Part shown: piece by piece, positions 44,237-51,821 of the stretch
Layout: each line of letters starts with the position of its first letter
How positions within the stretch are numbered: position 1 is the first letter of the stretch
From: an uncultured bacterium
GTDB taxonomy: Bacteria; Cyanobacteriota; Vampirovibrionia; Gastranaerophilales; Gastranaerophilaceae
Direction: 5' to 3'
Assembly (NCBI GenBank): GCA_949284415.1
Contig: CASDVM010000034.1
Span: 1-56,537 of the forward strand
Length of the DNA: 56,537 bases
Notes under the pieces: generated by a model
What the model saw: the letters and a program-made list of their open reading frames with translations, nothing else
Database searches by the model: none
Told to the model about the DNA's origin: nothing
Program-made: the position numbers and the translations under genes

Positions 44237-44636
44237 TGGCTTACGACTATGTATAATCCGCTTTTTACGATGTTAAATATAATTTTAACGAAAATATTTA
44301 TATCGCTCTATTCATTGAACGCACTCGGGTACTCCTGTCATTTTGAACTTGTTTCAGAATCTTCTTATCCCTCGCACCTGTTTTGCTTGAAAAGTTTACT
44401 CCATTGTGAAAAGGCAAGGAGCCGCTTTGCCTAACCTGGCTTATGATTATGCATAATTCGCTTTTTACAATGTCAAACATAATTTTATCGAAATATTTAT
44501 ACCGCTTTATTCATTCAATGCACTCGGGTACTCCTGTCATTTTGAACTTGTTTCAGAATCGTCTTATTCCTCGTATCTGTTTTGCTTGAATGTTTATGTC
44601 ATTGCAGAGAACGAGCTGTTCAAGGCGGCTAAGCTC
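44237..44636. repeat. Two tandem ~200-bp direct repeats
   Basis: Copy 1 is about 44237-44436 and copy 2 about 44437-44636, each starting TGGCTTA(C/T)GA(C/T)TATG. Both contain GCACTCGGGTACTCCTGTCA followed by TTTTGAACTTGTTTCAGAATC, which resembles a widely seen intergenic palindromic motif. Copies are separated by small differences and 1-nt shifts, so the duplication is not recent. The last few bases of copy 2 enter the end of xerC. The whole 44112-44628 spacer has no gene I can support. Confidence 0.75.
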
Positions 44637-45543
44637 TCGGGTGGGCTTCGTTATAAACTTCTTTCAAGTGTTGTGTTGAAACGTGTGTGTATATTTGTGT
44701 GTTTGAGATGCTGGCATGGCCTAAAAGCTCCTGAACAACTCTTAAATCAGCACCGTTTTCTATTAAATGCGTTGCAAAACTGTGGCGGAAGACGTGAGGT
44801 GTTACGTGTTTAGGCAGGTTAATCTTTTCAACCACATCATTTATAACATTTCTTATGGTTCTGGTTTGAAGCCTGTAGCCTGTGTTGTTTATAAAAACCG
44901 GGGAATCTTCACCCGTATCGGGTACGGGAAATCCTTTAGGTATTAGTGTTCTTGCAGTTTCTATGTAACGTTCGAGAAAATTTTTTGCCCTGTCCGTTAC
45001 TAAAATAATTCTTTCTTTGGATCCTTTTCCAAAAACTCTTATCTCATTGTGTTCAAGGTTTAAATCTCCAAAGTTTAGCCCTGAAAGTTCCGATATTCTC
45101 ATACCTGTCGCCCACAAAAGTTCCAGAATAGTTCTGTTTCTGTAACCTGCGGGAGTTTCAATTTTAGTGTTATTTAAAATTTGTTCCACTTCGTCAGGTG
45201 TCAAAAATTTTGGCAGTGATTTCGGGCGCTTCGGAGCATTAAGATTAATTGCGGGATTTGTTTCAACTCTGCGCTCCCTGTATAAATATTTGTAAAAAGT
45301 TCTTAATGAAGCAATTTTACGCGCAATTGTTGTTTTTTTGTAATTAAATTTCTGGATAAAATGCAGATACTCTCTTACTTTTTGGAAATTAACTTCTTCG
45401 CAGGATTCTCCGTCCATCCAGACAAGAAAGCTTAATATATCAGAACAGTAAGCTTTTGCGGTGTGTTCGGAAAAGTTTTTTTCAGCTATAATGTATGATT
45501 TAAAATCCTCCAGATCCTGTTTTGATTTGTCATCTATACTCAT
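44629..45543 (-). CDS. xerC: Tyrosine recombinase, XerC-like
   Basis: A 304-residue Xer recombinase. The core-binding domain (FKSYIIAEKNFSEHTAKAYC) and catalytic residues are present: Arg in ATGMRISELSG, His-Arg in HVFRHSFATH, His in LLGHASISN and the nucleophile Tyr in IYTHV, with the AHPRA C-terminus typical of XerC/D. It probably forms the XerCD pair with the protein at 19196-20080. The assignment of C versus D is tentative. Its 3' end overlaps the tandem repeat spacer. Confidence 0.92.
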   Translation of the reverse strand: MSIDDKSKQDLEDFKSYIIAEKNFSEHTAKAYCSDILSFLVWMDGESCEEVNFQKVREYLHFIQKFNYKKTTIARKIASLRTFYKYLYRERRVETNPAINLNAPKRPKSLPKFLTPDEVEQILNNTKIETPAGYRNRTILELLWATGMRISELSGLNFGDLNLEHNEIRVFGKGSKERIILVTDRAKNFLERYIETARTLIPKGFPVPDTGEDSPVFINNTGYRLQTRTIRNVINDVVEKINLPKHVTPHVFRHSFATHLIENGADLRVVQELLGHASISNTQIYTHVSTQHLKEVYNEAHPRA

Positions 45544-45669
45544 AAAATTTTTGATGCCCTTATATATCTTTTTATACTACGTTTATATTATTGCTTTTTT
45601 ATAATGAGTATTATACAATATTTTTGGAAGAATTAAAATAATTAATTATTAAATCCTGCAGGAGAAATT

Positions 45670-47523
45670 ATGAATTATAAAAAATTACTTATATCGTCTA
45701 TTGTCGTTATGGCTGCCCTTTCAACACAGGTGTATGCAAAGGAATTGCAGGCTCAGGTGCAAAAAAATACCGCAAACAGTGCTAAAACCGTTAAATCTGC
45801 ACCTGTTCAATATTCTACACAGGCATACCCTGAAATATCAAGACTTATAGAATATAATCATTGCGCTGAAGCTGATGAAAAAATCAGACAGCTTCTGAAT
45901 TTGAAACCTAATGATGTTAATCTTCTTGCTTTGAGAACAGTTTCAATGGCAAAGCAGCATAAGCTTGATCCTGCGCAAAAAGAACTTGACAAATTGTTGA
46001 AACAATACCCCAAAAATCCGGTGCTTCACTATGCACAGGGGCTTGTATATCTCCAGAGAACAACTTCTTCCGATGTTGCTTATATCAAAAATACAAGAGG
46101 TTTGATTAACAATTCCATTAAAGAATTTGTTAATGCCGTTAATCTGAACAGCAAATACTATGAAGCTTATAACGCTATGGGTGTTGCAACATTAAAACTC
46201 GGCAATAAAAATGATGCAGTAGATTTATTCAACACGGCTCTTAAAATTAATCCGTCATTCGCAACAGCATATGATAATATTGGTATTGTTGAAATGATGA
46301 ACGGAAATCTTGATTCTGCGGAAAATTATTTTATGAAAGCCATGAAATATAATACTCACAACCCGACAGCATGGTATCACATGGCTCAGGTTGAAACACG
46401 CAGAGGAAATTATTCAAAAGCTTTAACATGGGTTAACCACTCTGTGCATGTTAACCCGAATTCTTCTCCGGCTTTGACTCTGCAGGGCGAATTATATTTG
46501 AAACAGGGCAATCAGGCTGCTGCTATTAATTCTTTTAAAAAAGCTCAGATTGTAAAACCCGAAAATTCAAGACCGTATTTGAACCTCGCAACAATTTATG
46601 AAAACCGCGCTGATGAAGAATTTGCTATGGAGCAATTGAAAACCGCAATTGCAATTAATCCTAATTATCAGGAAGGCAAGTTGAGGATTGCAAATATGGC
46701 TTTGCATATTAAAAAATATGATCAGGCGCTTGATTATTATTCAAAGCTTGTAGGCGATTCAAACTACAATGATGAAGCAATTGTCGGTCTTGCAAATACT
46801 TACTATGAAATGTCAAAAGAACGCGGTAATAACGAAGGTATTACAACTAACAAAGAAGTTTACCTTGCTTATGACTATATAAATCAGGCAATTGAAAAAT
46901 GTCCTGAAGATTTGAAACTCCACCTTGCAAAATTAAAACTTGCAAGACTTGTTCATCAGGAACCTCTGTCAAGAGACAGTTTGAATTACATTATTCAGGC
47001 TGCCGGCAACAATCTTATGGACAGCGTAATTAAAGGTGAAGCTTATCTTGCAATGGGCAGGGAAAAAGATGCTGTTTATACATTTGAAAATGCGATTAAT
47101 TTTTCAAATTCGGTTGACGATGACCTTTATCTTGCAGAAATTCTTGTTCATAACAAACAGTTCAGAACAGCAAGACTTGCTCTGCAAAAAGCTCTAACAA
47201 AAGATCCCGATAATATCATAGCCAAAAACGGTATAGCTTATATCAATCTTTGTGAAACAAAATCAAATGAATTCTTTGACATTGCACAGAGAGAATATCA
47301 GCAGAACAACTATGCTACAGCTATTGAATACTGCAACCGTGCAATAGACTTCTATCATAACAGTCCGCAGATCGCAAAGCTGAAAGCTATGTCTTATGAA
47401 AAAGAATTAAATTACAGAGGCGCAATTAAATACTATCAACAGTATTTAGCCATGAACCCTAATGCTTCTGATAAAGCTGAAATTGATAAGAAAATCGAAA
47501 AATTTAAGACTAAAGCAAAATAA
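45670..47523 (+). CDS. Exported TPR-repeat protein (617 aa)
   Basis: Signal peptide MNYKKLLISSIVVMAALS with cleavage after VYA (about residue 24). The mature part is an array of about 12 tetratricopeptide units, for example YYEAYNAMGVATLKLGNKND, then the AWYHMAQVETRRGNYSKALT unit, with the W-L-G-Y-A-P pattern. It is a periplasmic or outer-membrane-associated scaffold; partners are unknown. AGGAG lies 6 nt before the ATG. It is followed 12 nt later by a small gene with which it forms an operon ending at 47850. Confidence 0.9.
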   Translation: MNYKKLLISSIVVMAALSTQVYAKELQAQVQKNTANSAKTVKSAPVQYSTQAYPEISRLIEYNHCAEADEKIRQLLNLKPNDVNLLALRTVSMAKQHKLDPAQKELDKLLKQYPKNPVLHYAQGLVYLQRTTSSDVAYIKNTRGLINNSIKEFVNAVNLNSKYYEAYNAMGVATLKLGNKNDAVDLFNTALKINPSFATAYDNIGIVEMMNGNLDSAENYFMKAMKYNTHNPTAWYHMAQVETRRGNYSKALTWVNHSVHVNPNSSPALTLQGELYLKQGNQAAAINSFKKAQIVKPENSRPYLNLATIYENRADEEFAMEQLKTAIAINPNYQEGKLRIANMALHIKKYDQALDYYSKLVGDSNYNDEAIVGLANTYYEMSKERGNNEGITTNKEVYLAYDYINQAIEKCPEDLKLHLAKLKLARLVHQEPLSRDSLNYIIQAAGNNLMDSVIKGEAYLAMGREKDAVYTFENAINFSNSVDDDLYLAEILVHNKQFRTARLALQKALTKDPDNIIAKNGIAYINLCETKSNEFFDIAQREYQQNNYATAIEYCNRAIDFYHNSPQIAKLKAMSYEKELNYRGAIKYYQQYLAMNPNASDKAEIDKKIEKFKTKAK

Positions 47524-47535
47524 TATAAACCGGAC

Positions 47536-47796
47536 ATGAAAAAAAAATTCGATATTCGAAAAACATTTGAAATATTTTTGAGAGAGCCCATCAGTGTATT
47601 AACTGAAGGGCTGTTTCAACTTGTTAATATTGAGAATAATATATTCAGCCGGAAACCTTATGTTAATATTGATTTTGTTAACAAAAAGACACAGATTACC
47701 GTTGTAAACAGCGATAAGATGTACAATCTTTTCCAGAAAGTTTTGTTTAAACAAAGGCTGAAAGAACAAAAAGAAAAAATTTTGAGTAAAAATTAG
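47536..47796 (+). CDS. Small basic protein (86 aa) downstream of the TPR gene
   Basis: No family recognised. Basic and helical (MKKKFDIRKTFEIFLREPIS, then VNIDFVNKKTQITVVNSDKM). It lacks a signal peptide. The start follows the TPR stop by 12 nt with only a weak ribosome-binding site, as for a coupled second cistron. Confidence 0.7.
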   Translation: MKKKFDIRKTFEIFLREPISVLTEGLFQLVNIENNIFSRKPYVNIDFVNKKTQITVVNSDKMYNLFQKVLFKQRLKEQKEKILSKN

Positions 47797-47803
47797 ATAA
47801 TAA

Positions 47804-47850
47804 AAAAATATCCGCTTTCATTTTTTTATATTGAAAGCGGATGTTTTTTT
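47804..47850 (+). terminator. Rho-independent terminator of the TPR operon
   Basis: ATCCGCTTTCA (47810-47820) pairs with TGAAAGCGGAT (47832-47842), followed by seven or more T. Confidence 0.93.
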
Positions 47851-47873
47851 ATAAGCTGTATTTTTTTAGTTAA

Positions 47874-48521
47874 TTATCTTATATTTTCAAATTTTAATTG
47901 ATTTTTGTACAGATTATCAATTAACTTTGCAATATCTTCTTTATTTTTCGGTTCTGTAAGTTTGATATTATCATACGATCTGGTCATTATTCTGGCAGGT
48001 TCAACAGGTTTGTAATCAATATTTTTATTATTTACCCAGCTTGTAACTTTCTGAGTTTCGGGGTCAATTTTTTTTATTATGCTTACGGTTTTGCCATCTC
48101 GTTTGTAGATAGAAATTGTAACAATATTACCTGTTTCCGGATCATATTCCTGTATTGATGAAATTTTTGTATCATCTTTTATATTAAAATTTATTGTACG
48201 GAGTTTTTTGCCTGTGTTTAAATCATATTCATCAATTGATTTATATAAAACATAATTAACGGTTCTTATTTTCTTGCCTGAATTTCTGTCATATTCGTCA
48301 ACGGAACGAATTTTTTTATCGTTAAAATAATCATAATGAGTGGTTTTCACTCTTGAGCCTGTGGCAATGTCAATTTCAATTACTCTATCTATGGACTTGC
48401 CGTTTTTGCGATAAATTATTTCTTCCCTTGTTTTAGGACTCATATTGGAATAAAGAAGTTTCAAGTGAGAATCTTCTTTTTTTTCAGGAAACGCTTGATG
48501 AATAGCTGTTAATAACTTCAT
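47874..48521 (-). CDS. Repeat protein of DUF2963-like type (215 aa)
   Basis: The start at 48521 (MKLLTAIHQAFPEKK) has GGAG 8 nt upstream; a longer frame from 48590 does not. The body is at least four degenerate units of about 22 residues with an EYDxxTGKK(I/L)RTxN core: DEYDRNSGKKIRTVN, DEYDLNTGKKLRTIN and QEYDPETGNIVTIS. Such YD-type beta-repeats resemble the DUF2963 family known from phytoplasmas. Function unknown. Confidence 0.7.
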   Translation of the reverse strand: MKLLTAIHQAFPEKKEDSHLKLLYSNMSPKTREEIIYRKNGKSIDRVIEIDIATGSRVKTTHYDYFNDKKIRSVDEYDRNSGKKIRTVNYVLYKSIDEYDLNTGKKLRTINFNIKDDTKISSIQEYDPETGNIVTISIYKRDGKTVSIIKKIDPETQKVTSWVNNKNIDYKPVEPARIMTRSYDNIKLTEPKNKEDIAKLIDNLYKNQLKFENIR

Positions 48522-48634
48522 ATAAATTTCTCCTACATATATAATACATGATAAAATAATTTTTACTATTTTATGTAAAGTATTATACACAATTAAATTT
48601 TGTAAAATATTACCCTGTCGGGCACACTAATATA

Positions 48635-48976
48635 TTAACCTCTTTTTTTAAGAAGTTTCAAGAAAGTTTTGTAATCTGTTCCCCAGCTCGCCATGGAATT
48701 TAAAACAGGCGCAAGACTGTATCCGACATCTGTCAGTGTGTATTCAACTCTGGGTGGAACTTCCGCAAAAACCTCTCTTTTTACAAGACCGTCATCTTCC
48801 ATTGAGCGGAGATTTGTTGTCAGCACTTTCTGTGATATTCCGCTGCAGGCTTTTTTTAATTCTCCGAAGCGTTTTGTGCCGTTAAGCAAATCTCTTATGA
48901 TAAGAATTTTCCACTTTTCGCCGATAAGTTTTAATGTTGTTTCAACGGGACATTTTGGAAGCTCTTTAAGTTCCAT
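48635..48976 (-). CDS. HxlR-family transcriptional regulator (113 aa)
   Basis: A winged-helix protein: the early Cys of CPVETTLKLIGEKWKILII, the recognition helix FGELKKACSGISQKVLTTNL and the wing VPPRVEYTLT match HxlR. Members often sense redox or electrophile stress through the conserved Cys. It lies downstream of, and in line with, the DJ-1/PfpI gene, 81 nt away, with a terminator between, so a separate promoter is likely. Confidence 0.92.
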   Translation of the reverse strand: MELKELPKCPVETTLKLIGEKWKILIIRDLLNGTKRFGELKKACSGISQKVLTTNLRSMEDDGLVKREVFAEVPPRVEYTLTDVGYSLAPVLNSMASWGTDYKTFLKLLKKRG

Positions 48977-49044
48977 CCGATTTCCTCAGTATCTTTTAGT
49001 AACTAAATAACAAATTAATACTAGCAGATTTTATTTTTAAAGTC

Positions 49045-49068
49045 AAAAAAAAGACCGCTAGCAGCGGT
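49045..49068 (-). terminator. Terminator overlapping the stop codon of the DJ-1/PfpI gene
   Basis: Minus-strand ACCGCT GCT AGCGGT (49054-49068), then C and a run of eight T. The hairpin includes the TAG stop codon at 49058-49060. Confidence 0.85.
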
Positions 49069-49789
49069 TTAAATAATCGATTATTGCATTTGCAAATGCT
49101 TTGCTTGATTGAAAATTTTGTCCGGTTATCAAATTGTCGTCTTCAATAATATTAATTTCACCCGTACCTTTTTTGACAAATTCGGCTCCTGCATCTTTTA
49201 AAGCATCTTCAAGAAAAAACGGGGTCAGATTTTCTTTTTTATAATAATATTCTTCTTCATTTGTAAAGCAAGTCAATTTTTTTCCGTTTACAAATGGTAT
49301 GCCGTTTTTTTTCGCACTGAGCAGGCCTGCAGGACCATGACATACCGCTGCAATAAGTTTTTTTCTTTCTTCAAAATCATTTATTATCTGCCCTAGTGTT
49401 TCATCTTTATATAAGTCAAACATTGGCCCGTGTCCGCCAGGCAGTACAAGTGCGTCATAACTTATAAAATCAATTGTATTAAGCGATTGTGTATCTCCGA
49501 GAGCTTCTTTAGCTTTATGCCATTTAATATCTTCAGATAAATTTTCACTTTCGGGATCAAGCGGAGTCTTACCGCCGGAAGGTGTTGCCGTTGTTACTTC
49601 ATAGCCATTTTCTGTAAATGCAAGATACGGAACGGCAAATTCTTCTAACCACAGACCGGTTTTTGTGTGGTGTATGTCTTCAAAGTGATCGGCTTGAGTT
49701 ACAACCATGAGAATTTTTTTCGTTTTTTTCAACCGGCACACTTCGCAAATTTCTGCTTCAAAAATTTTTTCATTATTTTTATCAGACAT
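49058..49789 (-). CDS. DJ-1/PfpI-family protein, Hsp31-like
   Basis: A 243-residue class I glutamine-amidotransferase-like protein with the nucleophile Cys in IAAVCHGPAG, the LVLPGGHGPMFDL glycine loop and TPSGGKTPLDPES. This is the Hsp31/glyoxalase III-like branch, which detoxifies methylglyoxal or repairs glycated proteins. An unusual N-terminal extension of about 25 residues contains ICEVCRLKKTKK, a CxxC pair that may bind metal. An adjacent HxlR-type regulator hints at electrophile-stress control. Confidence 0.88.
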   Translation of the reverse strand: MSDKNNEKIFEAEICEVCRLKKTKKILMVVTQADHFEDIHHTKTGLWLEEFAVPYLAFTENGYEVTTATPSGGKTPLDPESENLSEDIKWHKAKEALGDTQSLNTIDFISYDALVLPGGHGPMFDLYKDETLGQIINDFEERKKLIAAVCHGPAGLLSAKKNGIPFVNGKKLTCFTNEEEYYYKKENLTPFFLEDALKDAGAEFVKKGTGEINIIEDDNLITGQNFQSSKAFANAIIDYLNRC

Positions 49790-49870
49790 AAAAATTTCCT
49801 CCTTTTCATGAAGATAAAAACATATATTAATAATTTCTTCATTAGTAAAAAGGGGAAATTTTTACTTCTT

Positions 49871-50887
49871 CTATATTATTTTGTAAATTAAATAATATAT
49901 TACAGATGAAATAATCATACACGCAGGTATAGTCAAAACCCAGGCAATAACTATATTTCCTACAATTCTCCATTTAACCGCGTGTGCGTGGAATGTTGAG
50001 CCTACACCCATAATTGCCGTTGAAATAACGTGTGTGGTACTTAAAGGTATACCGAAATGCGAAGCTGTCAAAATTAAGCCTGCTGCAGAAGTTTCAGCGG
50101 CAAATCCGTGTATGGGTTTTAATTTTATAATTTTATGCCCCATTGTTTTAATAATTTTCCATCCGCCGTTCATAGTTCCTGCTGCCATTGTGATTGCGCA
50201 GGCAATAATGACGAACAACGGGATTTCAAATTCTCCTGACGGGCTTTTATGCAGCACTCCGCCTGCTAAAAGTGCAAGAGTTATTATACCCATTGTTTTT
50301 TGCGCATCGTTTGAACCGTGGCTAAGAGCCATTAAGCCTGAAGAAATAAGCTGTAATTTTCTGAACTGTTTGTTAACGGTTTGCGGGTTTTCTCTCAAAA
50401 TAAGGATAACCCACGCAATTAAAAGCATAAGAGTAAATCCTACACAGAACCCCAGAACGGGAGATGTAAACATAGGGATTATAACTTTGTCCATCAAAGT
50501 GCTCAGATGAACAACGCCCGGACCTGCTTTTACTATTGCAGCTCCCAAAAGTCCTCCGATGAGTGCATGCGATGAACTTGAAGGAAGCCCTAACCACCAT
50601 GTAAACAAATTCCAGATGACGGCTGCTAAAAGTGCGCAGAAAATTACCGTCAAAGTAATCATATCGGCGTTAACAATTCCCGCACCTATCGTTTTTGCAA
50701 CGTGAGTTCCTGTCAGTGCTCCTGCAAATTCAAGAGTTGCACCGAAAAGTACAGCCTGCTTCGGGGATAAAACTTTTGTTGATACGACTGTTGCAATTGC
50801 GTTTGCGCAGTCATGAAATCCGTTTATAAATTCAAATGCCAGTGCCACGAGAACTACGGCTATTAAAAGTAAAATGGTTATTGTCAT
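49871..50887 (-). CDS. pit: PiT-family inorganic phosphate transporter
   Basis: A 338-residue, about 10-helix low-affinity phosphate (metal-phosphate):H+ symporter. The PiT signature appears twice, FINGFHDCANAIATVVSTKV and SHGSNDAQKTMGI, as expected for the inverted repeat. It ends the DUF47-pit operon (12 nt after the partner), a pairing found widely in bacteria. Confidence 0.95.
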   Translation of the reverse strand: MTITILLLIAVVLVALAFEFINGFHDCANAIATVVSTKVLSPKQAVLFGATLEFAGALTGTHVAKTIGAGIVNADMITLTVIFCALLAAVIWNLFTWWLGLPSSSSHALIGGLLGAAIVKAGPGVVHLSTLMDKVIIPMFTSPVLGFCVGFTLMLLIAWVILILRENPQTVNKQFRKLQLISSGLMALSHGSNDAQKTMGIITLALLAGGVLHKSPSGEFEIPLFVIIACAITMAAGTMNGGWKIIKTMGHKIIKLKPIHGFAAETSAAGLILTASHFGIPLSTTHVISTAIMGVGSTFHAHAVKWRIVGNIVIAWVLTIPACMIISSVIYYLIYKII

Positions 50888-50899
50888 ATTCTTAATTCC

Positions 50900-51541
50900 C
50901 TAGGACTGTTTCAATACTACATTCAGAATTGTGTCCGATACATAAAAACAGGCATCAAATGCATTTTCAATTTCTTTATACATGTCTCTTAATTTAATAA
51001 CTTCAAGAGCTTCATATTTACCTGAAAACAGATTGCCCATTGCACGGCGGTGAATTTCATCTCCGTGTGATTCAATTTCTTTCATTTCAATGTTGAGTTT
51101 TGTAATTTTCTCAACATCGGAAACTTTTTTGAATAATTTAATAATTTCAGCGAGCTTATCCGTTGCCTGAACCAAAGTTAAAGCCTGTTCTTTCATTTCG
51201 TCAGTGTAATTATTTAATCTGTACACTTCCAAATTTAAACAGGCTTTGACAATTTTTTTTGTAATTTTATTTAATTGAACCGCAATTGTTTGAATGTCTT
51301 CTCTCTCAATAGGCGTTATAAAACTTTTGTTCAACTGTTTTAATACCGCTTTATAGGATAATTTTCCTTTTTTCTTATACTTAAGAGCTTTTTCTTTATA
51401 TTCATCGTTTAAATGGTCATGCATAATTTTGTCATAGAGTCTTGCGGTTTTCTGGCAGATTTCCGCGCTGTCCTGAAAATATGTAAAAAACATTTTATCT
51501 TCGGGGGGCATAATATATGACATCAGATTAAATTTTGGCAT
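50900..51541 (-). CDS. DUF47-family Pit accessory/PhoU-like protein
   Basis: A 213-residue helical protein of the DUF47 (Pit accessory, PhoU-like) family, thought to modulate the adjacent Pit transporter. The start at 51541 (MPKFNLMSYIMPPEDKMFF) has AAGGGAA upstream; the longer frame from 51601 does not. The core includes ESHGDEIHRRAMGNLF, a metal-binding-like segment, and IENAFDACFYVSD. Confidence 0.93.
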   Translation of the reverse strand: MPKFNLMSYIMPPEDKMFFTYFQDSAEICQKTARLYDKIMHDHLNDEYKEKALKYKKKGKLSYKAVLKQLNKSFITPIEREDIQTIAVQLNKITKKIVKACLNLEVYRLNNYTDEMKEQALTLVQATDKLAEIIKLFKKVSDVEKITKLNIEMKEIESHGDEIHRRAMGNLFSGKYEALEVIKLRDMYKEIENAFDACFYVSDTILNVVLKQS

Positions 51542-51701
51542 AATTTCCCTTTCTTTATTAAGTGTACACATGCACACACGCCCAGCATACTTTAAAAACA
51601 TTTTTTTTTAAATAATTCCGTAACAATACTTAATACAAGAGATAATATGTGTTGAATATTACGAAATGTAAATTTGAATTTTAAAACGGCTGAAACCCTG
51701 C

Positions 51702-51707
51702 TATAAT
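51702..51707 (+). promoter_or_regulatory. -10 box of the giant gene
   Basis: TATAAT at 51702-51707, with TTTTAA 17 nt upstream. The predicted start site falls at the beginning of the ATAGG repeat array, about 110 nt before the ATG. Confidence 0.55.
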
Positions 51708-51712
51708 GTCTC

Positions 51713-51737
51713 ATAGGATAGGATAGGATAGGATAGG
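51713..51737. repeat. Five tandem ATAGG units at the giant gene's predicted transcript start
   Basis: ATAGG repeated five times, followed by GAGGGG. Unit-number changes by slipped-strand mispairing would alter the 5' leader, not the reading frame. Confidence 0.85.
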
Positions 51738-51821
51738 GAGGGGAAAAGTCTCTAAAGATTGTTTCGTATATTGCCGTAGCTGAACTTATAGTGCAGTAAA
51801 AAAGGATTTAAAACACAAAAA

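Noticed and set aside
14104-44253. Shared CTTACGACTATGTA 14-mer at the end of the TolC-like gene and in the 44-kb repeat
   Set aside because: A single 14-nt match is expected by chance at this scale in AT-rich sequence and no longer alignment supports it.
51602-51701. Extended start for the DUF47 gene at 51601
   Set aside because: Residues before MPKFNLMS are unlike the family and the AAGGGAA site supports 51541.
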